Shown: in pieces, positions 56,837 to 64,000 of the stretch
Position numbering within the stretch: the first letter of the stretch is position 1
Layout: each line of letters opens with the position of its first letter
Assembly (NCBI GenBank): GCA_963729115.1
Contig: CAVSMR010000024.1
Location: 62,001-126,000 of the forward strand
Direction of reading: 5' to 3'
DNA: 64,000 nt
DNA from: Actinophytocola sp963729115
GTDB lineage: Bacteria > Actinomycetota > Actinomycetes > Mycobacteriales > Pseudonocardiaceae
The notes under the pieces: generated by a model
The model's database searches: none
Told to the model about the DNA's origin: nothing
The model's input: only the letters and a program-made list of their open reading frames with translations
Position numbers and translations under genes: made by a program

Positions 56837-57998
56837 CGTCGCCCCGTCGCGCCGCTGCTCTCGGTGCGCCCGTCGGCCCGGCGTCCAGCTCGGCCCGCAG
56901 CTGCGCCGCCTGCTCCCGCAGCTGGCTGGTCTGCTCGGCGTAGACGTGCGTGAACAGGTCCATCGGGTCGAGCGCCGGGTCGGCGTTCATCTGCTCCCGC
57001 AGGTCGGCCGCCATCGCTCGCGCCGTCCCGCGCGGCGCCGACGCCGTCGTCGTCCAGCAGCCCGCGGCCGCGCAGCTCGCGCTCCAGAAGCGGCATCGGG
57101 TCGTGCGCGCGCCATGCCTCGACCTCGGCGTCGCCGCGGTAGCGGGTGGCGTCGTCGGCGTTGGTGTGCGCCTCCATGCGGTAGGTGACCGCCTCGACCA
57201 GCGTCGGGCCGCCGCCCGCGCGGGCCCGGGCACCGCCTCGCTGAGCACCTGGTGCATGGCTGCCGCGTCGTTGCCGTCGACCAGGCGGCCCGGCATGCCG
57301 TAGCCGACGGCCTTGTGGGCGAGGGACGGCGCGGCGGTCTGCTTGGCCAGCGGCACGGAGATCGCGAAGCCGTTGTTCTGCACGAGGAAGACCACCGGCG
57401 CCTGCCAGACGGCCGCGAAGTTCAGCGCCTCGTGGAAGTCGCCCTCGCTCGTGCCGCCGTCGCCGACCATGGCGAGCGCCACCACGTCGTCGCCCTTGAG
57501 GCGCGCGGCGTGCGCCAGGCCCACGGCGTGCGGCAGCTGGGTGGCCAGCGGGGTGCACAGCGGGGCGATGCGGTGCTCGCGCGGGTCGTAGCCGGTGTGC
57601 CAGTCGCCCCGCAGCAGCGTCAGCGCCTCGACCGGGTCCAGGCCGCGGGCGACCGCGGCGAGCGTGTCGCGATAGCTGGGGAAGAGCCAGTCCCGGTCCT
57701 CCAGCACGAGCGCCGCGGCGATCTCGCACGCCTCCTGGCCGGTGCTGGACGGGTAGACCGCGAGCCTGCCCTGCTTGGTCAGGGCGGTGGCCTGCGCGTT
57801 GTACCGGCGGCCGCGCACCAGCTCGGCGTAGAGCCGCGGCAGCAGCTCGGGGTCGACCTCGGCCGCGGCGTCCGTACCCAGCACGCGGTAGGGCTCGGCG
57901 TCCGGGCAGCAGCGGCGCGGGGTCGGTGCGCGGCTGCCAGGCCGGGCGGCGGGCGTGGGCCGGTTGGCGGCTGCGCCGGGCAGCTCAAGGACCGTCAT
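56833..57998 (-). CDS. bkdA: Branched-chain keto-acid dehydrogenase E1 alpha subunit, second operon; frameshifted
   Basis: About 388 residues from ATG 57998 (MTVLELPGAAANRPTPAARP), preceded by AGGAGG. ThDP domain: LYAELVRGRRYNAQATALTK, AVYPSSTGQEACEIAAALVL, DWLFPSYRDTLAAVARGLDP, the cofactor motif GDGGTSEGDFHEALNFAA with FLVQNNGFAISVPLAKQTAA, and YRMEAHTNADDATRYRGDAE. It lacks the Lys-rich tail of its paralogue at 39115. First gene of the second operon, divergent from bkdR. Frame changes near 57905, 57235 and 56900-57040. Confidence 0.92.
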
Positions 57999-58098
57999 GT
58001 CGAGCACCTCCTGGCATCGAGGGATGTCGCGGAGTGCGACCTCATGCAGGGTGTCGGACGCGTGGGCGGAGGCGGCCGGATGTGGTGCGCCCTCACCT

Positions 58099-58112
58099 AC
58101 CGATTGTTCGGT
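58099..58112. promoter_or_regulatory. TetR-type operator candidate upstream of the second bkd operon
   Basis: ACCGA-TTGT-TCGGT, a 14-base inverted repeat 101 bases upstream of E1alpha. The same ACCGA-N4-TCGGT arrangement occurs at 61032-61045 before paaN. Confidence 0.6.
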
Positions 58113-58146
58113 CGCGGGGGCAATTTGGCTACAGGCGCGCTCAGCC

Positions 58147-58195
58147 TGTGGACAAACGGTTCTCCACAGCCTGGGATGAGGACAGGTCGTCCACA
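58147..58195. promoter_or_regulatory. Cluster of three DnaA-box-like sequences in the bkdA-bkdR promoter
   Basis: TGTGGACAA (58147-58155) is the exact complement of the preferred Streptomyces DnaA box TTGTCCACA. TTCTCCACA (58160-58168) and TCGTCCACA (58187-58195) each differ by one base and have the opposite orientation. All three lie within 49 bases, 35 bases upstream of bkdR. Confidence 0.65.
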
Positions 58196-58229
58196 AAGGG
58201 GAGGCGCGGGCAGATGGCGGACTGAACAG

Positions 58230-58731
58230 ATGGCCGACCGGCGGGCAGCCGCCCGCGGCACCGCACCCCGCCATCGCCGGCCGCGCGCCCGCTGGACTCC
58301 ATCGACCGCGCCATCCTGCGCATGCTCCAGACGGACGGCCGCGCCTCGATACGCTCCGTCGCCGAGCGGGTGCACGTCTCGCGCGCCAATGCCTACGCCC
58401 GGATCAACCGGCTCATCGAGGACGGCGTGATCCGCGGCTTCAGCGCCCGCGTCGACCACGAACGGGCAGGGCAGGGCGCCTCCGCCTACATCACGCTCAA
58501 GATCGTCCAGAACTCCTGGCGCACGGTGCGCGAACAGCTCAGGCGCTGCCGGGCGCCACCCACATCGCGCTGGTCAGCGGCGACTTCGATGTGCTGCTGC
58601 TGGTCCACACCCCGGACAACCGCGCGCTGCGCGAGCTGGTCCTCACCCGGATCCAGGCCATACCCGAGGTGCTCAGCACCCGCACCCTGCTGGTCTTCGA
58701 GGAGACCGACCTCGGCCCCGAGGAGCGATGA
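58230..58731 (+). CDS. bkdR: AsnC/Lrp-family regulator, BkdR-like; frameshifted
   Basis: About 166 residues from ATG 58230 (MADRRAAARGTAPRHRRPRA). The N-terminal helix-turn-helix is LDSIDRAILRMLQTDGRASI, RSVAERVHVSRANAYARINR and LIEDGVIRGFSARVDHERAG; the C-terminal RAM effector domain is ASAYITLKIVQNSWRTVREQ, ALVSGDFDVLLLVHTPDN and LTRIQAIPEVLSTRTLLVFE. Divergent from the second bkd operon, the usual place of BkdR, which senses branched-chain amino acids. Frame changes near 58285 and 58545 (each an extra or missing C/G) join the parts. A DnaA-box cluster lies in its promoter. Confidence 0.88.
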
Positions 58732-58854
58732 CCCGCCGGCGGGTGGCGGAGAAGGCCCCGCGGGCGCGGACGCCTCGGGACGCCCGGATCAGCTGCCGGC
58801 TCAGCGCCCGGCCAGGGCCGCCCGGTCAGGTCCACCGGTCGGCGCGAGCCCGGA

Positions 58855-59448
58855 TCAGGCCTTGCGCAGCCCCGCGAACGCCGTACGCACCACGGCGTCG
58901 GCGACCTGGTCCGGCTCACTGCGCCGCCGCGCCGCCGGCCGGTACCACTCGACGAGCGAGTTGATCATGCCGAAGAGCAGCCGGGTGGCCAGCCGTATGT
59001 CCACGTCCGCCCGCAGGTCGCCGTCGGCGGCCGCCGGCCTTGAGCAGCTCCGAGACCCGCTGGTCGAACTCCCGGCGGCGCTCCATGCGCCCAGCGCTCG
59101 GTGTCCGTGTTGCCCCGCACCCGCAGCAGCAGCGTCACGTAAGGCAGTTCGGCCATCAGCACCTCGACCGTGCGGCGGGTGACGTGCTCGAGCCGCTCGA
59201 TCGCCCGCCCCTGGACGGCGCCCGGCTCCTCCAGGATCCCGAACAGCCCGTCGAGCGCCCGGCTTACCGCGCGGCTGCAGCAGCTCTTCCTTGCTGCGCA
59301 CATGGTGGTAGATCGAGGACTTGGAGATGCCCGCCGCCTTGGAGAGGTGCTCCATGGACGTGCCGTCGTAGCCGCGCTCGATGAACACCTCGACGGCGAC
59401 CGCGAGCAGCGAATCGGGCGTATAGGTGTCGCGCTTGGCCATGGTCAT
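58855..59448 (-). CDS. TetR-family regulator of the acyl-CoA/phenylacetate block; frameshifted
   Basis: About 198 residues; ATG 59448 with AGGTG eight bases upstream, 11 bases after the dehydrogenase stop. N-terminal helix-turn-helix: TYTPDSLLAVAVEVFIERGY, MEHLSKAAGISKSSIYHHVR and SKEELL; the C-terminal all-helical ligand domain (RAIERLEHVTRRTVEVLMAE, RLATRLLFGMINSLVEWYRP) ends AFAGLRKA. The TetR type and its location with acyl-CoA genes suggest it responds to a CoA thioester. It is the obvious candidate to bind the shared ACCGA-N4-TCGGT palindromes. Frame changes near 59275, 59090 and 59035. Confidence 0.87.
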   Translation of the reverse strand: MTMAKRDTYTPDSLLAVAVEVFIERGYDGTSMEHLSKAAGISKSSIYHHVRSKEELLQPRGKPGARRAVRDPGGAGRRPGAGDRAARARHPPHGRGADGRTALRDAAAAGAGQHGHRALGAWSAAGSSTSGSRSCSRPAAADGDLRADVDIRLATRLLFGMINSLVEWYRPAARRRSEPDQVADAVVRTAFAGLRKA

Positions 59449-59459
59449 GATTAGAGCAC

Positions 59460-60973
59460 CTATTTCTCGAGGTCTGCACGGCGCCGCAGCGCCCAGGACG
59501 GTGCGTAGCGTCCGCCGGGCGTTCTGGTGATGCATCGAGTCCAGCAGATCCCACACCCACTGGGCGCCGAGCCGCTCGGCCCACTCCATGGGGCCGCCGG
59601 GATAGTTCACGCCCAGCCGCATGGCCGTGTCGATGTCCTCGGGGCTCGCGACCCCGCGGGCCGCGGCGTCCACCGCGAAGTCGATGATCATCGCGATCGT
59701 CCGGGCGACGATCATCCCCGGTACGTCCTCGATCACGCTGACCTGCTTGCCCATCGCCTGGAACAGCCCGACGGCCTCCGCGAGGTCCGCCTCGGAAACC
59801 GCCTCCGAGGCCGCCAGGGCGATCCGGGTCGCGGCGCGGTAGTCCAGGGAGAGATCGAAGCGGATGTACTTCCCGTAGACGTCGGACGTCGCCGGATAGC
59901 CGTTGGTCGAGCGCCAGACAGGCCCCACCGGGCAGCCGGAGGAAGCCCTCCGACTCCCCCGGCGTCCGGTCGCGGGTGATCTTGATGCCCGCCTCCTCGA
60001 TGAGCTCGCGCAGCACCACCGCGGGGCCGGGCAGCTTCGCGTGCAGGCCGACGGACCCGGGCGCCGGACAGGGCTCCGCGGTCCGCGGTTCGGGCCGCCG
60101 GGCGCCCTCGGAGTAGTCGAACCAGCCGCGGCCTGCCTTACGGCCGTGCAGCCCGGACTCGACCAGCCGGCGCTGCGCCAGGGAGGGGGTGAACTTCGGG
60201 TCCTGGAAGAAGGCCTGCCATACGGAGTGGGTGACCGCCTCGTTCACGTCCTGCCCGATGAGGTCGGTCAGCTCGAAGGGCCCCATCTTGAAGCCGGCAC
60301 CGTCGCGCAGCACCGCGTCGATGGTGGCCGGGTCGGCGACCCGCTCCTCGTAGGCACGCAGAGCCTCGGCGTAGAAGGGGCGGGCGAGGCGGTTGACGAC
60401 AAAACCGGGGGTGTCCGTGCAGCGCACCGGCTGTTTGCCCCAGGCCGCGGCGGTCTCGTACGCGGTCGTGGCGGCGGACTCGTCGGTGGCGAAGCCGCTG
60501 ATCACCTCGACCAGGGGGAGCAGCGGCGCGGGTTGAAGAAGTGCATGCCCACGCAGCGGCCGGGGTGGCGCAGCCGCGCCCGCGACCGCGGTCACGGACA
60601 GCGAGGAGGTGTTGGTGGCCAGCAGGCAGTCCGCCGCCACGATGTCCTCCAGGGCGGTGAACAGCTCCTGTTTGGCGGGGAGTTGCTCCAGGATCGCCTC
60701 GATGACCAGTGCGGCGTCGGCCAGCTCCGCGAGGGCGGTGGCGGGGGAGAGGCGCGCGCGGGCGGCGTCCCGCTCGTCCGCCGAGATCCGGCCTTTCTCG
60801 ACCAGCCGGTCCAGCCGGCCGCCGATCGCCTCAGCGGCCTGTCCGGCGCGCCCGGCGGCGGTGTCGTAGAGGCGTACGCGATGGCCGGCGACCAGCGCCA
60901 CCTGCGCGATGCCCTGTCCCATGGTGCCGGTGCCGACCACTGCCACGGTGCTGCTGGTTGCGAGAGCCGTCAT
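59460..60973 (-). CDS. 3-hydroxyacyl-CoA dehydrogenase, long PaaH-type; frameshifted
   Basis: About 504 residues from ATG 60973 (MTALATSSTVAVVGTGTMGQ). NAD-binding GTGTMGQGIAQVALVAGH, then LVIEAILEQLPAKQELFTAL, the catalytic His region (in PPRPLRGHALLQPAPLLPLV, expected GMHFFNPAP, disturbed by a frame change near 60535), TDTPGFVVNRLARPFYAEAL and FKMGPFELTDLIGQDVNEAV. A second C-terminal 3HCDH domain (YRAATRIALAASEAVSEADL, AMRLGVNYPGGPMEWAERLG) makes it the two-domain form used in phenylacetate and beta-oxidation. The family end GGRYAPSWALRRRADLEK requires a shift near 59530 and stops at 59460-59462. Upstream of TetR in one operon. Confidence 0.9.
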
Positions 60974-61031
60974 GCCAGCTGATCCTCCCCGACCGAGTTT
61001 TCCACAGGCTCGGCCGGGCCCTCTTGCCCCG

Positions 61032-61045
61032 ACCGATCGTTCGGT
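61032..61045. promoter_or_regulatory. TetR-type operator candidate between the dehydrogenase and paaN
   Basis: ACCGA-TCGT-TCGGT, an inverted repeat in the divergent promoter, immediately followed by TACTCT, a plausible -10 element for paaN. It matches the copy at 58099-58112 in both arms. Confidence 0.65.
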
Positions 61046-61121
61046 TACTCTAACTCCGTTGCCCTGTCCACTCCCAGCCCCTATCCGCTCTCCGCCCAGC
61101 TCGACGAGGAGTTGGTCATCG

Positions 61122-62822
61122 ATGGCCGCCGATGACTGCACCGCCGCCCAGCGCAGTTGATCGAGAAGCACCGCCCGACCCTCGACCAGGCGCTGGAGGC
61201 GATCCGCACCCGCGCGTACTGGTCCCCGCACCCCGAGCACCCGAAGGCGTACGGCGAGACGGCGCCGGCGCCCGACGGGCTGGCCGCCTTCGAGGCCCTG
61301 CGCGGCCGCCGGTTCGACGCTCGACCAGCCCGGCACGGACGACTGGACGGGCGAGCGAGGTCTCGCCGTACGGCCTGGAGCTGGGCATCAGCTATCCGCA
61401 TCCGGACGTGGACGTGCTGCTGCCCGGCCATGCGCGCCGGCATGCCCGCCTGGCGGGACGCCGGTCCCGAGACGCGCGCGGCGGTGTGCCTGGAGATCCT
61501 GGCCCGGATCAGCGCGCGGACCCACGAGTTCGCGCACGCCGTGATGCACACCAGCGGCCAGGCGTTCATGATGGCGTTCCAGGCGGGCGGCCCGCACGCC
61601 CAGGACCGCGGCCTGGAGGCGGTGGCGTACGCGTACGCCGAGCAGGTCCGCACCCCGGAGCAGGCGCCGACTGGTCCAAGCCGCAGGGCAAGCGCGACCC
61701 GCTCGAGCTGACCAAGAGCTTCACGGCCGTGCCGCGCGGCGTCGCCCTGATGATCGGCTGCAACACCTTCCCGACGTGGAACGGCTATCCGGGCCTGTTC
61801 GCCTCTCTGGCGACCGGCAACCCCGTGCTGGTCAAGCCGCACCCGCGCGCCGTGCTGCCGCTGGCGCTGACCGTCAAGGTGGCCCGCGAGGTGCTCGCCG
61901 AGGCCGGCTTCGACCCGAACCTGGTGTGCCTGGCCGCGGACAAGCCGGGCGAGGGGCTGGCCAAGACGCTGGCCGTCCGTCCCGAGGTCCGCATCATCGA
62001 CTACACCGGCTCGACCGCCTTCGGCGACTGGCTGGAGACGCAACGCCCGGCAGGCGCAGGTCTTCACGGAGAAGGCCGGCGTCAACACCGTCGTCATCGA
62101 CTCCACCGACGACTACAAGGGCATGCTCAGCAACCTCGCCTTCTCGCTGTCGCTCTACAGCGGCCAGATGTGCACCACCCCGCAGAATCTGCTGATCCCG
62201 CGCGACGGCATCACCACGGACGCCGGGCCGAAGTCGTACGACGAGGTCGTCAGCGATCTCGCGGCCGCGGTGAACGGGCTGCTGGGCGACGACGCGCGGG
62301 CCAACGCGCTGCTGGGCGCCATCGTCAATCCGCAGGTCAAGGAGCGGATCGACGCGGCCGCCGGGCTCGGCGAGGTGGCACTGGCCTCCCGTGCGGTGGC
62401 CAACCCCGAGTTCCCCGGGGCCGACGGTCCGGACGCCGGTGATCGTCAAGCTGGACGGCGCCAAGCCGGACGCCGAGGCGGCCTATCTGTCGGAGTGCTT
62501 CGGCCCGGTGTCCTTCGCGGTGGCCGTCGACTCCGCGGCCGACGCGGTGGATCTGCTGCGGCGCACGGTCCGCGAGAAGGGCGCCATGACGGTCGGCGCG
62601 TACACCACCTCCGCCGAGGTCGAGCAGCTGGTGGAGGAGGCCTGCCTGGAGGAGTGCGCCCAGCTGTCGCTGAACCTGACCGGCGGCGTCTACGTGAACC
62701 AGACCGCGGCGTTCTCGGACTTCCACGGCTCGGGCGGCAACCCGGCGGCCAATGCCGCGCTGTGCGACGGCGCCTTCGTGGCCAACCGCTTCCGCACGGT
62801 GGAGGTGCGCCGGCAGGCATGA
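61122..62822 (+). CDS. paaN: PaaN-type aldehyde dehydrogenase of phenylacetate degradation; frameshifted
   Basis: About 565 residues from ATG 61122 (MAADDCTAAQ), GAGGAG ten bases upstream. N-terminal PaaN-specific region (LDQALEAIRTRAYWSPHPEH, PYGLELGISYPHPDVDVLLP), then the aldehyde dehydrogenase fold: FTAVPRGVALMIGCNTFPTW, SLATGNPVLVKPHPRAVLPL, YTGSTAFGDWLET, general base Glu in FTEKAGVNTVVIDSTD, catalytic Cys in SLYSGQMCTTPQNLLIPRDG. The C-terminus is FSDFHGSGGNPAANAALCDG. It oxidises a ring-cleavage semialdehyde-type intermediate. No paaABCDE genes are in the window, so it stands apart from the ring-activating steps. Frame changes near 61155, 61320, 61350, 61430, 61670, 62045 and 62435. 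Confidence 0.9.
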
Positions 62823-62892
62823 CCGGTGCCGCCGGGGCCCGGGACATGCTCCTGGGCCCCGCGCCGGGCGGCCGACGGGGCCATGGGCTCCG

Positions 62893-63570
62893 TCAGAGGC
62901 CGTCCGGCCCCCCGATCCGCGCATGGCGGCCGATCCAGGCATGCATCGCGATGGCGGCCGCGGCCCCCGCGTTGATCGAGCGGGTCGAGCCGAACTGCGC
63001 GATCGAGCAGACCAGCGAGGCATGCCGGCGCGCCTCCTCGGTCAGCCCCGGCCCCTCCTGGCCGAACAGCAGCACACAGCGCCGCGGCAGCTCGGTCGTC
63101 TCCAGCGGCACGGCGCCGGGGAGATTGTCGATCCCGATGATCGGCAGCTCCTCGGCCGCCGCCCAGGCGGTGAGGTCCGCGGTGTCCGGGTGGTGGCGGA
63201 CGTGCTGGTAGCGGTCGGTCACCATCGCGCCGCGCCGGTTCCAGCGGCGCTGCCCGACGATATGGATCTCCTTGGCCAGGAACGCGTTCGCGGTCCGCAC
63301 GACCGAGCCGATGTTGAAGTCGTGGCCCCAGTTCTCGACGGCCACATGGAAGTCATGGCGGCGGGTGTCGAGGTCGGCGACGATCGCCTCGCGCGTCCAG
63401 TAGCGGTAGTGGTCGACGACATTGCGGCGGTCGCCGTGCGCGAGCAGCTCGGGGTCTAGCGGTCGTCCTGCGGCCAGGGCTCCGGGTGCGGTCCGACGCC
63501 GATCTGGGCCCGTACCCCTCGTCGTACTGGAGGCGGCTCGGCGCGGGGCCGGTTTTCGGTCGCTGCTCAC
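62893..63570 (-). CDS. SpoU/TrmH-family RNA 2'-O-methyltransferase; one frameshift
   Basis: About 226 residues. GTG 63570 overlaps the stop of the upstream membrane gene (GTGA), which fixes the start (MSSDRKPAPRRA). The three SpoU motifs are present: NWGHDFNIGSVVRTANAFLA, RRCVLLFGQEGPGLTEEARR and STRSINAGAAAAIAMHAWIG, forming the knotted AdoMet site. The family methylates ribose in tRNA or rRNA; the target nucleotide is not determined. A frame change near 63470-63500 links the first 35 residues to the rest. Converges on paaN with a 70-base gap. Confidence 0.87.
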   Translation of the reverse strand: MSSDRKPAPRRAASSTTRGTGPDRRRTAPGALAAGRPLDPELLAHGDRRNVVDHYRYWTREAIVADLDTRRHDFHVAVENWGHDFNIGSVVRTANAFLAKEIHIVGQRRWNRRGAMVTDRYQHVRHHPDTADLTAWAAAEELPIIGIDNLPGAVPLETTELPRRCVLLFGQEGPGLTEEARRHASLVCSIAQFGSTRSINAGAAAAIAMHAWIGRHARIGGPDGL

Positions 63571-64000
63571 CCCACGAGCGTATGGCCACCGCCGCCGCTG
63601 CTCCGTACGCGAGCCTCCGGCTCCGCCGCCCCCGGCACCCTCGGCCGGCCGCGTCCGGACCGCCGCGCGAGAAGAGCCGTCTGCGCAGGCCGGAGACGCC
63701 GTGCGGAGAGCCAGGTCAGGAAGTTCGTCGGCAGGAAGACCGCGTCCGCGGCGATCATCGCGAGCGAGAAGAACGGCAGCCCGAGCAGGAACGCGATCGA
63801 GAGGTGCTCGCAGATCATCGCGACCAGCAGCACGTTCTTCAGCCGGCGGTTGAAGAGCGTGAACGGGAAGGCGACCTGCACGATCACCGTGCCGTAGGTG
63901 ATCAGCATGACGATCACGCCGTTGCTGCCCAGCAGCTCGGACAGCGCCGGGCCAGGGGGAGAAGTAGTCCAGGTGCATCGGGTAGTAGACGCGCGGTGCC
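63567..64000 (-). CDS. HTTM-domain membrane protein, C-terminal part; frameshifted
   Basis: Only the last 145 or so codons are present; the gene continues beyond the right edge. APRVYYPMHLDYFSPWP, then GVIVMLITYGTVIVQVAFPF, LFNRRLKNVLLVAMICEHLS, IAFLLGLPFFSLAMIAADAV and FLPTNFLTWLSARR show the repeated helices of the HTTM family, related to vitamin K-dependent carboxylases. Its substrate in bacteria is unknown. A frame change lies near 63950. It is translationally coupled to the RNA methylase gene downstream. Confidence 0.78.
   Translation of the reverse strand, partial: HRASTTRCTWTTSPPGPALSELLGSNGVIVMLITYGTVIVQVAFPFTLFNRRLKNVLLVAMICEHLSIAFLLGLPFFSLAMIAADAVFLPTNFLTWLSARRLRPAQTALLARRSGRGRPRVPGAAEPEARVRSSGGGGHTLVG

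Noticed and set aside
60998..61006. TTTTCCACA as a fourth DnaA box near paaN
   Set aside because: A single isolated mismatch copy; similar one-mismatch words occur by chance inside coding sequence (for example near 608 and 42321).

Overview
The window is high-GC DNA from a Streptomyces chromosome. The base composition, actinobacterial gene families (a Bpa proteasome activator, an AfsR/SARP regulator, PASTA-type Ser/Thr kinases, mycothiol-dependent enzyme relatives, DUF4232 lipoproteins) and the gene order (metG, aspS, two branched-chain keto-acid dehydrogenase operons, paired kinases, paaN) all fit the conserved core near the replication origin. Seven exact copies of the Streptomyces ParB site GTTTCACGTGAAAC plus one single-mismatch copy lie between 10.8 and 47.5 kb, which also points to an oriC-proximal position. 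I saw no rRNA or tRNA genes, insertion sequences, prophage or CRISPR arrays.

Layout. 1-6.8 kb: a partial esterase-like gene, a Tat-exported PhoX phosphatase, a vWA/TerF-type protein with a long Ala/Glu/Pro-rich region, and an EmrB-type exporter. 7-17.2 kb: metG, a membrane glycosyltransferase-like gene, aspS, a PAS/GAF/SpoIIE-type phosphatase, an AI-2E family transporter and a pirin. 17.4-28.1 kb: an SseB-family protein, acyl-CoA dehydrogenase, M18 aminopeptidase, a SARP regulator and a secreted group (two DUF4232 lipoproteins, an NlpC/P60-like hydrolase, a membrane-anchored HTH protein). 28.1-36.6 kb: an NHL/thioredoxin protein, an LURP/tubby-like protein, a mycothiol-enzyme-family protein, a GntR-MFS pair, a GNAT-Nudix fusion, and an AraC-VOC pair. 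36.6-41.3 kb: the first keto-acid dehydrogenase operon (E1alpha, E1beta, E2), divergent from a NarL-type response regulator. 41.4-48.4 kb: a PPOx-fold protein, a phosphotransferase, two divergent Ser/Thr kinases, bpa and a secreted Pro/His-rich protein. 48.5-55.8 kb: a quinone oxidoreductase, a TrkA-type potassium channel, moeA and a mobA-like/DUF6457 gene. 54.1-64 kb: the second keto-acid dehydrogenase operon divergent from bkdR, a TetR regulator, a long 3-hydroxyacyl-CoA dehydrogenase, paaN, an SpoU-family RNA methylase and a partial HTTM membrane protein.

How the genes work together. The 54-63 kb block is a catabolic neighbourhood for branched-chain amino acids, acyl-CoAs and phenylacetate. 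The same palindrome, ACCGA-N4-TCGGT, sits in front of both the bkd operon and the divergent paaN/dehydrogenase genes, so the local TetR protein may join them into one regulon. Three DnaA-box-like sequences lie in the bkdR-bkdA promoter. Translational coupling (ATGA/GTGA/TGATG overlaps) occurs at GntR-MFS, E1alpha-E1beta-E2 of the second operon, mobA-moeA and HTTM-TrmH.

Data quality. About 30 genes, including essential metG and aspS, carry internal frameshifts, while others nearby are perfectly open. The family sequence can usually be followed across two or three frames. I treat these as uncorrected indels in the assembly, not pseudogenes; the coordinates given span the whole reconstructed gene.
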